64,000 nt of DNA from Poriferisphaera corsica (GCF_007747445.1 NZ_CP036425.1:3642175-3706174), one strand, 5' to 3'. Positions 28,147-37,664 are shown, counted from the first letter of the stretch. Numbers and translations: made by a program. Notes: generated by a model from the sequence alone, not told the origin.

Positions 28147-28689
28147 ATGGAAGCAATTAAAGAACTCATGAACATGGCATCCTTGTTTATCATCCCAGCG
28201 ATGCTGCTGTTCATTCCGCTGTATGGTTTGTTCAAGCGCGTGCCGGTGTATGAGGTGTTTGTTGAAGGAGCGAAGGAGGGGTTTGATATCGCAGTGATGA
28301 TCATTCCGTATTTGATTGCGATTTTGTTTGCGATCGGGATGTTTAGGGCAAGTGGCGCGATGGCTTTTTTAATGGACGGCTTGCGGCCGGCACTTTCGTT
28401 TGTGGGGATTCCGCCAGAGATATTGCCGATGGCAATCGCGCGGCCCTTAACGGGTTCTGGCGCGACCGCGATCTTGGTGGATATCGTGAATGAGAACGGG
28501 CCAGAGAGTTTGATCTCACGGATGGCGGCGGTCATTTCCGGTTCAACCGAAACAACGTTTTATGTGATCGCGGTATACTTTGGCGCGATTGGCGTAAAGA
28601 AGATTCGCCATGCTTTGGTGGTTGGCTTGATTGCTGATGTGACCGCAATTCTGCTTGCCATTTATGTTGTGAAATGGCTGTTTGGTTAA
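28147..28689 (+). CDS. spmB: Spore maturation protein B-like membrane protein
   Basis: 180 residues, a second Gate/nucleoside-recognition domain protein and partner of SpmA. Membrane segments occur at about 8-28, 45-70, 110-145 and 155-178. Conserved pieces are EGAKEGFDIAVMIIPYL, RPLTGSGA and ISGSTETTFYVIAVYFG, all typical of SpmB. The ATG has AGAGGA upstream with 9-base spacing. It lies 140 bases downstream of spmA and shares its transcript unless the G tract interferes. A strong terminator follows. Confidence 0.92.
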   Translation: MEAIKELMNMASLFIIPAMLLFIPLYGLFKRVPVYEVFVEGAKEGFDIAVMIIPYLIAILFAIGMFRASGAMAFLMDGLRPALSFVGIPPEILPMAIARPLTGSGATAILVDIVNENGPESLISRMAAVISGSTETTFYVIAVYFGAIGVKKIRHALVVGLIADVTAILLAIYVVKWLFG

Positions 28690-28712
28690 AATTGTTTTGA
28701 TTATGAATATTG

Positions 28713-28740
28713 TTAACCCGCTTCTGGCGGGTTTTTTATT
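28713..28740 (+). terminator. Terminator of spmAB
   Basis: AACCCGC (28715-28721), loop TTCTG, GCGGGTT (28727-28733) and a T run. Confidence 0.9.
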
Positions 28741-29100
28741 TGGATAAGCTTTCAGGTTTTAAATTACATATGGCGGGCAGAGACAGAGTAGAGGATGGTA
28801 GCGGAAGAGAGAGGGAGAGAGAAAAAGAGGGGGGGGGGATTGATGATGGACGGCGAAGTGTAAAAAATACAAAACCCGCATAGCGTGGCGGGTTTGACAG
28901 GCGGAACACTAAATTTGGAAATATCTAGATCGCCTTGCGTTATTATCTACTTGGTGACCTGTGTGTCGTTATATAAAAAGTCTATTTACATAGGCCCGCT
29001 GCTAATTGGGGCGTTGAGTTGGTATCGCAATTAATCACGCAAACTGTTCTAACTTAAATTTTATATATAAGGCGAAGGCACGTTGCCATCACAAATTGCT
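28741..29100. other. Purine-rich intergenic region
   Basis: A GA-rich stretch ends in ten G at about 28829-28838. AAACCCGC/GCGGGTTT at 28872-28895 is a hairpin followed on the minus strand by a T-rich run, so it may terminate a minus-strand transcript. No gene seen. Confidence 0.5.
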
Positions 29101-29733
29101 TTATATGTTGAGTTCACAAGCTTGGATTTGGCTTGCCAGTTGGAGTAGCGATTCCGTGTTACATTTAGAGAGGATGTTTGCACGATGCGAAGCAATGGTT
29201 TTGCTTGATAGTTTTAGTTCTGAGCTAATCTGTTTGTTTGATTTGCAGTCGAGAAGGTTGCGAAGCACTTGTCGTTCACGGATGGTGAGTTTATCGAGCC
29301 CCGAGTCGAGCCTCGCGCGTAGTTTATGAATTGAACGATTTTGCTGGTCAAAAATAAGGGCTTTCTGGATTTGATCGATGAGATCCTGCGGAATAAAAGG
29401 CTTTTCCAGGAAATCGATGATCCCGTTTTTGATTGCAGTGACTGCGGTAGGAACGTCTGCGTAGCCAGAAATCATGATGGTAGGCGGACAATAGGGGTAC
29501 ATGAGGTGCGCTTTTTCGATGACTTGCAGTCCTGAGAGATCGGGCAATCTCAGATCGACAATAAGGCAGCCGAAGCTATCGAGATTTTGCGATTTAAGGA
29601 AATCGTTGCCGTTGTTGAATACTGCGGCTTGGAGTCCGATGGATTTGAGCATGGACTCGATTGCGTCACAGACTTGCAGGTCGTCATCGATGAGGGCGAC
29701 ACTATTTTTGATATTAACTTGTTCGTTTAACAT
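29101..29733 (-). CDS. FixJ/LuxR-family response regulator (orphan)
   Basis: 210 residues from ATG 29733 (MLNEQVNIKN), preferred because the receiver then starts normally; the frame extends to 29802. The receiver has the acidic pair (VALIDDDLQV), the phospho-acceptor Asp in IVDLRLPDLSG, the switch Ser in MISGYADV and Lys in EKPF. A LuxR-type HTH follows near the C-terminus (LTIRERQVLRNLL, SNKQISSELKLSSKTIASHR). It resembles FixJ and activates or represses transcription when phosphorylated. No histidine kinase is adjacent; the FHA-GAF kinase at 6656-8311 is not a proven partner. Confidence 0.93.
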   Translation of the reverse strand: MLNEQVNIKNSVALIDDDLQVCDAIESMLKSIGLQAAVFNNGNDFLKSQNLDSFGCLIVDLRLPDLSGLQVIEKAHLMYPYCPPTIMISGYADVPTAVTAIKNGIIDFLEKPFIPQDLIDQIQKALIFDQQNRSIHKLRARLDSGLDKLTIRERQVLRNLLDCKSNKQISSELKLSSKTIASHRANILSKCNTESLLQLASQIQACELNI

Positions 29734-30427
29734 TTGAAATGACTCTTTTCTTAGACCATGAAATTGCACTGAAGTGGATAAATCAAAATGAATGAATGAC
29801 ATGAAATGTGTTTATAGACGCATAAGATTTGCTATGAACTGAAATGGATGTCATGGCGATAGATTTGAAGTGTAAGAGAAATCGATCGACCATTATGTCT
29901 TATCCTACCTCACTTGAAGAGCTGACTCGTCTAGGTCTAGTTAAACAAATATTGTGGTGCTTAGATCAAATAAACACGGGGTCTCGCACAATCAATCGTG
30001 GATATGCGTGAAACGGTTTAACTAGTCTTCAGATAGAAAAGATGCTGTCGTAAAGAACGGATCGGATCATGGATAGCCATTCAACGAGTAAGCTCGAGAA
30101 TACTAAGCATCAAGTTATCTGCACAACCGGTAAGGTGTAAACACTTTGAAAGGTATTTCTATTTACACCGAGTAAAAAAAATGTTGCGACCATAAACGAA
30201 TCAGTCACGAAAAACAAAAGAAATTAAAGGTCTGAATGACCTATGCAAACGTGCTTTAAACAACAAAAACTAACGTTTACTTTATAATGGTTAAAAATAA
30301 CGCAATCTCAGAAAAAATGCAAAGGTTATTACAATTTGTTCATAATTACTTAATAGTTTTCCATCATCATAAAAAGAGCAAGGCAGGCAAATTCAGGGGA
30401 TTTTATACTAAAAACGCTATGAGATAG
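29734..30427. other. AT-rich intergenic region
   Basis: No gene. GGTGTAAA (30134-30141) and TTTACACC (30162-30169) form an 8-bp inverted repeat with a 20-base loop, followed by an A-rich run; function unknown. Confidence 0.4.
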
Positions 30428-31414
30428 TTATATTTTTAGGTACCAATTGACCGTAAACTCAAGGTCCTTATTGAAAGTGCTTTCATGAGGATGCCAACCG
30501 AGTTGCTGCTTAATTTTCGTTACATCTACAGCATATCTGAGGTCGTGTCCGGGGCGGTCTTCAACATACTCTATTAATGTGTTAGGTTTATTAAGAATAT
30601 AAAGAATCTGTTGAGTAAGATCAATATTAGCTATCTCACAGTTAGATCCGATGTTATAGATTTCGCCGGATGGCGCGTATTGCAAAACAGCGAGCAGAGC
30701 GGTGATATGATTGTCTACATAGATCCAATCGCGGATATTGAGTCCGTCGCCATAGAGAGGAAGTGGTTTGTTTTGAAGTGCATTATGGACAAAGAGGGGG
30801 ATGATTTTTTCGGGGTATTGGTATGGGCCGAAGTTGTTTGAGCAACGCGTGATGAGCGTATTTGCTTTATAGGTGTGGTGATGAGCTTGGACGAGGAGAT
30901 CGGCAGCGGCTTTGGTTGCGGCATAGGGTGAGCGAGGGAGGAGCGGTGAGGATTCAGAAAATTTGAGTTCTGGTTGGTTGAGTGGGAGGTGGCCGTAGAC
31001 TTCGTCAGTGGAGATGTATAAGAAGCGTTTGTTGTTTTTGGGATCGGTTTCACGGAGTGCATCGAGGAGTGTTTGCGTGCCAAGGATGTTGGTTTGAGTG
31101 AAAGGCGATGCGTCGATAATCGAACGATCGACATGTGACTCCGCGGCCATATGAACGATGGCATCAGCAGAAGCTATAAGTTTATTAACAAGGGGGCGAT
31201 CGTTGATGTTGCCGTGAACGAATGTGTAGCGTGGGTTGGATTCAAGGTCGACAAGATTTTGTCTATTGCCTGCATAGGTGAGGGCATCGAGGTTAGTGAT
31301 GTGTGGGATGTCGGTATGGTTGATGAGATGGCGAATGAAGTTGGTACCGATGAAGCCGCAACCGCCGGTGATGAGAAGGTGATTGAAGTGGTGTTGTGTT
31401 GGGGGGTTAGTCAT
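30428..31414 (-). CDS. rmlB: dTDP-glucose 4,6-dehydratase
   Basis: 328 residues from ATG 31414 (MTNPPTQHHF), which overlaps the end of rmlA as ATGACTAA and so implies translational coupling; the frame continues to 31456. It forms dTDP-4-keto-6-deoxyglucose, the precursor of rhamnose and other deoxysugars. Signatures: GGCGFIGTNF (NAD loop), HMAAESHVDRSI, ISTDEVYG with the catalytic Thr/Asp/Glu set, SPYAATKAAAD (Tyr, Lys) and NNFGPYQYPEKIIPL. No rmlC or rmlD is nearby, so a full rhamnose pathway is not shown here. Confidence 0.94.
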   Translation of the reverse strand: MTNPPTQHHFNHLLITGGCGFIGTNFIRHLINHTDIPHITNLDALTYAGNRQNLVDLESNPRYTFVHGNINDRPLVNKLIASADAIVHMAAESHVDRSIIDASPFTQTNILGTQTLLDALRETDPKNNKRFLYISTDEVYGHLPLNQPELKFSESSPLLPRSPYAATKAAADLLVQAHHHTYKANTLITRCSNNFGPYQYPEKIIPLFVHNALQNKPLPLYGDGLNIRDWIYVDNHITALLAVLQYAPSGEIYNIGSNCEIANIDLTQQILYILNKPNTLIEYVEDRPGHDLRYAVDVTKIKQQLGWHPHESTFNKDLEFTVNWYLKI

Positions 31415-32159
31415 TGTTGAAGCCGTGTCGTGCGACCATTTGGCGGGCATAATCAAGGCTGTCGAATGTGCCTACGTCGGCCCACCAGCCTTGGAGTGAG
31501 GTATGGTGTATTTTACCTTGTTTGAGGAGGGTTGCGTTGAGGTCTGAGATTTCAAGTTCGCCGCGGGATGATGGTTTTAGGGTACGGCAGAGTGGGAAAA
31601 TAGTTGGTGGATAGAAGTAGATGCCGGCAATGGCTAGATCTGATTGAGGCTGAGTGGGTTTTTCGGTGATATCGACGAGTTGATGATTGGTGTTGAGCGT
31701 GGCGATGCCGTACCGGGCGGGATCGGAAACTTGTTTGAGGAGGATGAGCGATTGATCGGGGTTGCCGAGGAAAGCTTGATGTGCGGTATGGAGGGTTGAG
31801 CCGAGGAGCTGATCGCCGAGCATGACGCAGGTGGGGGTATTGATGTGGGGTTCGGCTTGCATGAGTGCATCGGCAACGCCGCGAGGCTCGGGCTGGGGAA
31901 TGATGCGGAAGGAATTGAGGTTGAATTGATCGGGGATATGCGCGAGGGCGGATTGAAAGGCGGGGACGTACTCGGAGTTGGTGACGATGATGAGATCACG
32001 GATGCCGAGTGTTGTCAGGGAATGGATGGGGTAGAGGATCATTGGGAGATCGGCGATCGGGATGAGGTGCTTGTTGAGGTTATTGGTGAGGGGTTGAAGG
32101 CGCGTACCACGGCCGCCAGCAAGGATGATGCCAGTGAGATTTGTGGGGTTGGTGGTCAA
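31407..32159 (-). CDS. rmlA: Glucose-1-phosphate thymidylyltransferase-like nucleotidyltransferase
   Basis: 250 residues, shorter than classical RmlA (about 290), so it belongs to the short class of sugar nucleotidyltransferases. The signature GIILAGGRGTRLQPLT is present, followed by NKHLIPIADLPMILYPI, where the usual SKQLLPVYDKPM is varied. LGDQLL and EKPTQPQSDLAIAGIYFY match the substrate-binding core. The last bases overlap the rmlB start, so the pair is one operon producing dTDP-activated sugar. Whether dTTP or UTP is used cannot be decided from the sequence. Confidence 0.88.
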   Translation of the reverse strand: MTTNPTNLTGIILAGGRGTRLQPLTNNLNKHLIPIADLPMILYPIHSLTTLGIRDLIIVTNSEYVPAFQSALAHIPDQFNLNSFRIIPQPEPRGVADALMQAEPHINTPTCVMLGDQLLGSTLHTAHQAFLGNPDQSLILLKQVSDPARYGIATLNTNHQLVDITEKPTQPQSDLAIAGIYFYPPTIFPLCRTLKPSSRGELEISDLNATLLKQGKIHHTSLQGWWADVGTFDSLDYARQMVARHGFNND

Positions 32160-32491
32160 TGTTTGATCCTGGGAATACGGTGATGGCTGTGAATGCGGTC
32201 ATGATACCGCTGAATGGTGAGAGAAGTTATCCACTGCGAGCGTGAGTGTGTCTGGAAAAGAGACAGAGTCATTGAAGATACATCGGGAGAGTTACGGTGA
32301 GAGGTAAATAAAATTACGGTAAATCATTAGTGTGGCTCCTGATAGCGGATAGCGATGATGTTGAAGATGTTTACGGACTGCCGATGGAATGCGTATGATG
32401 ATTGTGAGGTTGTTTATGTAGTTGTTAGGTGGGCGGGTGTGGAATCTGTCGTGCTTTGATGTGGTTGCGCGGCCTCGTGGAACCAGACAAT
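32160..32491. other. Divergent intergenic region
   Basis: Holds the promoters of the minus-strand rmlA-rmlB operon and the plus-strand glycosyltransferase. A DnaA-box-like TTATCCACT occurs near 32227; one copy is not evidence of an origin. Nothing else recognised. Confidence 0.35.
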
Positions 32492-34942
32492 ATGCTGCAA
32501 AAAGCGAAGCAAAAATCTTGGGATGCGTTGGAAACGCTGGCGCTTATTGGTACGTACACGCCACGACGATGCGGTATTGCAACATTTACCAATGACTTGA
32601 CGGAAGCGTTGTCATCGGCTGCGCCGGAGATCAATACGACGGCGGTCGCAATGAACGATCGCGCGGAGGGTTATCGGTATAACAAACGGGTATGGTTTGA
32701 GGTGAATCAGTCACGGCTGGTTGAGTACCGACTGGCGGCTGACTTTTTGAATATGTCGTCGGTTGATGTGGTTTGCCTACAGCATGAGTTTGGGATTTTT
32801 GGTGGGCATGATGGGTCGTATATTTTGGAGATGCTAAGAAGACTGCGGATGCCGGTGGTAACGACATTACACACGGTATTGAAAGAGCCGACGGACGGCC
32901 AGTTGCGTGTGATGCGGCAATTAAATGAGTTGTGTGATCAGTTTGTGGTGATGGCACATCGTGCGGAATCTTTTTTGTGTGATATTTATGAGATCCCACG
33001 CGACAAGATCACGATCATTCCGCATGGGATACCGGAGGTGCCGTTTGTTGATCCGGCTTACTTTAAAGATTTGTTTGGAGTTGAAGGAAAGAAGGTCATT
33101 TTGACGTTCGGGCTTTTGGGGCCATCAAAGGGTTTGGAGAATATGATCGAGGCGATGCCTGCGATCGTTGCGAAGCACCCAGATGCGGTATATATCGTGT
33201 TGGGGGCGACTCACCCAGGTGTGATTGCACATCAAGGCGAAGAGTATCGCTTAGGCTTGCAGAAGCGCGCGAAAGAGTTGGGTGTTGCGGAGAATATTAT
33301 TTGGGTGAACCGGTATGTGGATTTGGATGAATTGCTGGAGTTTTTGGGCTCGGCGGATGTGTATGTGACGCCGTATTTGAATGAGGCGCAGATCACGTCG
33401 GGGACTTTGTGTTATGCGTTAGGCAGTGGGAAGCCGGTAGTGTCGACACCGTATTGGCATGCGGAAGAGTTGCTAGCAGATGGGCGCGGGAAGCTGGTGC
33501 CGTTTGGGGATACGAAGCAATTGGCGAATGGGATCAATGAGCTGTTTGATCACGAGGCGGAGCGGCACGCGATACGAAAGAAGGCGTATCAGCATACACG
33601 GCCGATGGTTTGGGAAAATGTAGCGAGCGAGTATTTGAATTTATTTCAACGTGTGAGGACGCATCGTAATCGAGCGCCAAAGCCAAACTTTACGGCGCGG
33701 CCGTCAATCATGTCGAGCATGAAGACGCCGGAGCTGACGGAAATCAAGCTGGATCAGTTGATTAATCTGACAGACGGGACAGGGATTTTACAGGCTGCGC
33801 AAGCGACGGTGCCGGATCGCCATGCGGGGTACACGACGGATGACAATGCGCGGGCGCTGATCGTTACATTAATTGCGCAGGATCATTTACCGACACTGAC
33901 AGGATCGCCTGGAAGAAGATATGCGACACCGGGGCCGACAGATAGCAAGACACTGCCGACGGGGTATCTGGATGATATGTCTACGCGCTATTTATCATTT
34001 TTGGGGCATGCATTTAATACGGAAACTGCTCGTTTTAGGCATCGGATGAATTATGAGCGGCAGTGGATGGATGACGTGGGATCGGAAGAATCGCATGGAC
34101 GATCTATCTGGGCATTAGGCGAAACGGTTGCACGATCGCCATCTCGTGGGCAGATGACGTTTGCGGCAAATCTTTTCCAGCAGGCATTAGATTCGTGTAC
34201 ACAATTGCAGACGCCGCATGGGATCGCGTTTTCGCTGATTGGGATTCATGCCTATCTGCGACGGTTCTCAGGGGATTCGCATGCTCGGCGTGTGAGAGAA
34301 AATCTGGCGCATAAGCTGTTCCACTCGTTTAACACACATGGCGATCATGATTGGCCATGGCTAAGCGATCAGATGACGTATGCCAATGCGCAGGTGCCGC
34401 ATGCACTACTGCTATCGGGGCGGTGGATGTTTAATAATGAGATGATTCAGAAAGCGCTACATGTCTTGGAGTGGTTATATCATGTGGAGCTTGGCGAGGA
34501 TGAACATTTTGCACCGATTGGTTCGGACGGTTGGCTGAAACGTGGCCAAAATAAGGCGAGGTTCAATCAGTTACCGCTGGAGGCGTCTGGGATGATCGCG
34601 GCAACACTTGAGGCATATCGTGTGACGAACGACAAGAAATGGGTGGAACGATCATACCGATGCTTGAATTGGTTCTTGGGCGAGAATGATCTGCGACAGC
34701 CACTATACGACCCATCGACAGGTGGGTGTGCTGAAGTGTTGTTGCCGCATGGGGTGTCAGAGAACCAATCAGCAGAGGCGACGACGTGTTGGCTGTTTGG
34801 GTTGCTGTCGTTATATGACCATATACAGTCAGAAGATGCGGCGTCACATACAATTACAGCCGCGGAGCCGGGGGGAGCTATGACTGGAGATCGCCATGAG
34901 GCGGCCTTGTCACGTTATAAGACAGAGCAGAAGCAGTCGTGA
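32492..34942 (+). CDS. GT4-type glycosyltransferase fused to a helical C-terminal domain
   Basis: 816 residues from ATG 32492 (MLQKAKQKSW), with GTGGAA about 9 bases upstream; in-frame ATGs at 32459 and 32429 also exist. The first half (to about 400) is a GT-B transferase: IGTYTPRRCGIATFTNDL, LQHEFGIFGG, HGIPEVPFVD, FGLLGPSKGLENMIEA and the donor-site VYVTPYLNEAQITSGTL. The second half (about 430-800) is a helical-barrel-like region with Trp/Asp-rich segments (YTTDDNARALI, SHGRSIWALGE, WPWLSDQMTY, SDGWLKRG), as seen in some glycosidase or phosphorylase folds. It probably polymerises or modifies a glycan; the fusion may couple two reactions. Substrates unknown. Confidence 0.82.
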   Translation: MLQKAKQKSWDALETLALIGTYTPRRCGIATFTNDLTEALSSAAPEINTTAVAMNDRAEGYRYNKRVWFEVNQSRLVEYRLAADFLNMSSVDVVCLQHEFGIFGGHDGSYILEMLRRLRMPVVTTLHTVLKEPTDGQLRVMRQLNELCDQFVVMAHRAESFLCDIYEIPRDKITIIPHGIPEVPFVDPAYFKDLFGVEGKKVILTFGLLGPSKGLENMIEAMPAIVAKHPDAVYIVLGATHPGVIAHQGEEYRLGLQKRAKELGVAENIIWVNRYVDLDELLEFLGSADVYVTPYLNEAQITSGTLCYALGSGKPVVSTPYWHAEELLADGRGKLVPFGDTKQLANGINELFDHEAERHAIRKKAYQHTRPMVWENVASEYLNLFQRVRTHRNRAPKPNFTARPSIMSSMKTPELTEIKLDQLINLTDGTGILQAAQATVPDRHAGYTTDDNARALIVTLIAQDHLPTLTGSPGRRYATPGPTDSKTLPTGYLDDMSTRYLSFLGHAFNTETARFRHRMNYERQWMDDVGSEESHGRSIWALGETVARSPSRGQMTFAANLFQQALDSCTQLQTPHGIAFSLIGIHAYLRRFSGDSHARRVRENLAHKLFHSFNTHGDHDWPWLSDQMTYANAQVPHALLLSGRWMFNNEMIQKALHVLEWLYHVELGEDEHFAPIGSDGWLKRGQNKARFNQLPLEASGMIAATLEAYRVTNDKKWVERSYRCLNWFLGENDLRQPLYDPSTGGCAEVLLPHGVSENQSAEATTCWLFGLLSLYDHIQSEDAASHTITAAEPGGAMTGDRHEAALSRYKTEQKQS

Positions 34943-35073
34943 AGTGAGCTTATCGTGCTGTAAAGGTTTGATGGGGGTGAAATATTTTTCGGATATAGAA
35001 GATTCTAATTGGGCACGGATTGAGTCTATGAATGGGCTTGATTGAGAAATGCCTTCTATGTGGCTGGGTGTAC

Positions 35074-35103
35074 TTGGCCAGTTTAATTCTCCTTTTGTAC
35101 AAT
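35074..35103 (+). promoter_or_regulatory. Candidate promoter giving leaderless trxB mRNA
   Basis: TTGGCC (35074-35079), 18-base spacing and TACAAT (35098-35103). A start 7-8 bases downstream would fall at the trxB ATG at 35111, and no Shine-Dalgarno is present. Confidence 0.5.
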
Positions 35104-35110
35104 CTGCATC

Positions 35111-36148
35111 ATGAGCGAAGAAAATAACGAAATCGTTGAAAAAGTTGTCATTATCGGTTCTGGGCCTGCGGGCTGGACGGCTGCGATTTATGCGGCGCGA
35201 GCGAACCTGAATCCTGTTGTGTTTCCGGGTCGTGCGGCAGGAAAAGACTTGTTGCCGGGCGGTCAGTTGATGCTGACGACGGATGTCGAGAACTTTCCAG
35301 GCTTCCCGAAAGGGGTGATGGGGCCGGAGATGATGCAGCAGTTTTTCGATCAGGCAATGCGTTTCGGCACACGGGTCGTGACGGACAAGGGGATCAAGGA
35401 TGAGTCGGGGATTGAGATGGGTTTGTATACGCCGTTCCAAAATGTTGCGGAGGTTGATCTGTCAAAAAGGCCGTTCGTGGTCAAAGGCGATGGCGGGGTG
35501 ACGATCAAGGCTGAAGCTGTGATTATTGCGACGGGCGCGAAAGCGAACTGGTTGGGCTTGGATAACGAATTGCGGTTAGCACAGACTGGCGGCGGTGTGT
35601 CGGCATGTGCGGTATGCGACGGGGCATTGCCGATGTTTAGAGATAAGGAATTAGCGGTTGTCGGTGGCGGGGATTCGGCAGTCGAAGAAGCCTCATATCT
35701 CACGAAATTTGCATCGAAAGTTTACATGGTTGTGAGGCGTGACGAATTACGCGCCTCAAAAATCATGGCAGACAGAGCAAAGAACAACCCGAAGATCGAG
35801 ATCCTATGGAACACACGGGTCGTGGATGTTCATGGTGACGAAAAGATCACAGGGGTGAAGCTCGAAAGCACAAAAACAGGCGAGCAACGCGAACTTGATC
35901 TGACCGGTCTATTCATGGCTATTGGCCACACGCCGATCACTGATTTCTTAGATGGCCAACTGGAAACGGATGAGACCGGATTCCTTAAGCTGACTGATCC
36001 GTACCGTTCTTACACATCGATTGAAGGTGTATTTGCTGCAGGCGATGTGGCAGATCACGTCTACAAACAGGCGATCACGGCTGCTGGAATGGGGTGCAAG
36101 GCTGCAATTGACGCAGAACGTTGGCTGGCAGAACAAGGGATTGCATAA
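35111..36148 (+). CDS. trxB: Thioredoxin reductase
   Basis: NADPH:thioredoxin oxidoreductase, 345 residues, slightly longer than E. coli TrxB. FAD loop [16 protein letters not shown] (near 17-32), [16 protein letters not shown], the redox pair in CAVCDGA, the NADPH loop [13 protein letters not shown] and the C-terminal GVFAAGDV...[12 protein letters not shown]-binding segment are all present. It starts at ATG 35111 with no Shine-Dalgarno but a promoter right upstream. No thioredoxin gene is next to it. A strong terminator follows the stop. Confidence 0.95.
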   Translation: MSEENNEIVEKVVIIGSGPAGWTAAIYAARANLNPVVFPGRAAGKDLLPGGQLMLTTDVENFPGFPKGVMGPEMMQQFFDQAMRFGTRVVTDKGIKDESGIEMGLYTPFQNVAEVDLSKRPFVVKGDGGVTIKAEAVIIATGAKANWLGLDNELRLAQTGGGVSACAVCDGALPMFRDKELAVVGGGDSAVEEASYLTKFASKVYMVVRRDELRASKIMADRAKNNPKIEILWNTRVVDVHGDEKITGVKLESTKTGEQRELDLTGLFMAIGHTPITDFLDGQLETDETGFLKLTDPYRSYTSIEGVFAAGDVADHVYKQAITAAGMGCKAAIDAERWLAEQGIA

Positions 36149-36173
36149 AATCTCGTTTAAATGAAATTTCATG

Positions 36174-36207
36174 AAGTGCTGCAGCGTAATTTGCAGCACT
36201 TTTTTTA
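36174..36207 (+). terminator. Terminator after trxB
   Basis: AAGTGCTGCA (36174-36183), loop of 8, TGCAGCACTT (36192-36201) and a T run. Confidence 0.92.
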
Positions 36208-36338
36208 TGGTGCTTATGTTGGAAAATCGCAATGAATTATCATTGCTTTTGAAAGACAAAACTGAGAAAATATTAGCTACTACTTATACACACTAACGCC
36301 AGAAGTTTCGGTCAGCGTGGGGACTCCGGAGCTCGATC

Positions 36339-36800
36339 ATGTCGACGACCAGTAATCAAGAATTGTCATTGAAATTAACCCGTTCGATCAATGCATCCGC
36401 GGATGAGTTGTTTGATGCTTGGCTCAATGCGGACACATTGGCGCATTGGTTTAAACCTGAGCCAGGATTGGTATGTGATGATTGCCAAATCAATCCGACG
36501 GAGATGGGGATTTTCAGAATTATTTTGCTGAATGAGGAAACACATGACCACTATATTGTCATGGGTCATTTCATTGAGTTGGACGAGCCTAACACACTGT
36601 CGTTTACATGGTCTTGGGAGCTGCCGCAGAATGGGGTACGGGATACGATCTGTACCGCTATTTTTGATAATCCAACACCGGATGTGAATCACACTGAATT
36701 GACGTTTATCCACTCGGGCTTTCCAGATCAGGAATCACTTGAGGATCATGTCGCAGGCTGGAATGCTTGCCTTGACGAGCTTGTAAAACATTTCGCGTAG
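36339..36800 (+). CDS. SRPBCC/AHSA1-like protein
   Basis: 153 residues with the Bet v1/START fold of the Aha1 C-terminal-like family: LKLTRSINASADELFDAWLNADTLAHWFKP at the front, MGHFIELDEPNTLSFTW in the middle and HSGFPDQESLEDHVAGWNACLDELVKHF at the end. Members bind hydrophobic ligands or act in stress responses. The RBS is GGAG. It stands alone, with an unrelated SnoaL-like gene 365 bases downstream. No catalytic residues can be named. Confidence 0.88.
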   Translation: MSTTSNQELSLKLTRSINASADELFDAWLNADTLAHWFKPEPGLVCDDCQINPTEMGIFRIILLNEETHDHYIVMGHFIELDEPNTLSFTWSWELPQNGVRDTICTAIFDNPTPDVNHTELTFIHSGFPDQESLEDHVAGWNACLDELVKHFA

Positions 36801-37165
36801 CTTTTTACTGAACACTAATACTTGGTTAGGCTTTTGGGAAACCATTTTGATCCAATGGTTCAGGCTATCTTTCAGCCTCATTCAATAAGAATACACGCTC
36901 AAGAACACGCGATATGTAGATGCGGGATTATTCGCCCTGATGCTTATCAAAGTTAATTTTAAAACAATCGCTTGTTAGGTATTGAACTACTGAACAATGC
37001 GGTTTATGATGCTGCACGTACCCCGAACATTAACCTTACATATTGCTGCAATAAAAAGCACGGCTAAGGGATTATGTATTCGGTGAGTACGTCTGTGTTT
37101 CATTAATTGAAATGTTTTTATACATCTACGAGAAGTAGTGAGCTATCACTGCGCTAGGAAAGACT
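36801..37165. other. Intergenic region with small hairpins
   Basis: AACCATT/AATGGTT (36840-36860) and AGGCT/AGCCT just after it are small hairpins with weak T runs, possibly ending the AHSA1 transcript. No gene. Confidence 0.35.
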
Positions 37166-37555
37166 ATGCCAGCAACATCAACATTGGATTTAGGGAATCA
37201 ACTTGCAGATCTTTGCAAAGAGGGACGACATTTAGAAGCGGTCGACACGCTGTATGACGAAAATATCGTTTCAATTGAACCATGCAGCAGCCCCGATATG
37301 CCAGCAAGGATGGAAGGCATCCAGGCGGTACGCGGTAAGAATGAATGGTGGTTGAATGCGTTCGAGATGAAGGATCAACACGTTTACGGGCCGTATCCAC
37401 ATGGCGAACGTTTTGCACTAGCATTTTGCATGGATGTCGTGAATAAAGAAACGAAGGAAGAAATGCATATGGAAGAAGTTGCTTTGTACACCGTCAAAGA
37501 CAACAAGATTGTGCAGGAAGAATTTTTCCATGTCGTGCCTGGCACTGATCAATAA
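37166..37555 (+). CDS. SnoaL-like domain protein
   Basis: 129 residues with the NTF2-like fold of the SnoaL group: an N-terminal helix (LADLCKEGRHLEAVDTLYDENI), SIEP, GIQAVRGKNEWWLNAF, then beta strands ending with EEVALYTVKDNKIVQEEFFHV. The conserved pocket could be enzymatic (isomerase or cyclase) or only bind ligand; substrate not inferable. A hairpin with T run follows the stop. It converges with the chemoreceptor gene. Confidence 0.88.
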   Translation: MPATSTLDLGNQLADLCKEGRHLEAVDTLYDENIVSIEPCSSPDMPARMEGIQAVRGKNEWWLNAFEMKDQHVYGPYPHGERFALAFCMDVVNKETKEEMHMEEVALYTVKDNKIVQEEFFHVVPGTDQ

Positions 37556-37576
37556 AGCCATCATCGCTGCAAACAA

Positions 37577-37614
37577 AGGGCTTGGCGTTGAAAAATGCCA
37601 AGCCCTTCTTCTAT
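37577..37614 (+). terminator. Terminator after SnoaL gene
   Basis: AAGGGCTTGGC and GCCAAGCCCTT form an 11-bp stem, with TTCTATTT after it. Confidence 0.85.
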
Positions 37615-37617
37615 TTG

Positions 37618-37664
37618 ATAAATCAAAAAGTGTGAGACTATCTGGATCAAATAGTCTCACACTT
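37618..37664 (-). terminator. Terminator of chemoreceptor gene
   Basis: AAGTGTGAGACTAT (37628-37641) and its exact complement (37651-37664) form a 14-bp stem with a 9-base loop. On the minus strand it is followed by TTTGATTT. Confidence 0.75.

Noticed and set aside
32200-32240. DnaA-box-like TTATCCACT as evidence of a replication origin
   Set aside because: A single imperfect copy without a cluster, dnaA or other origin genes nearby.
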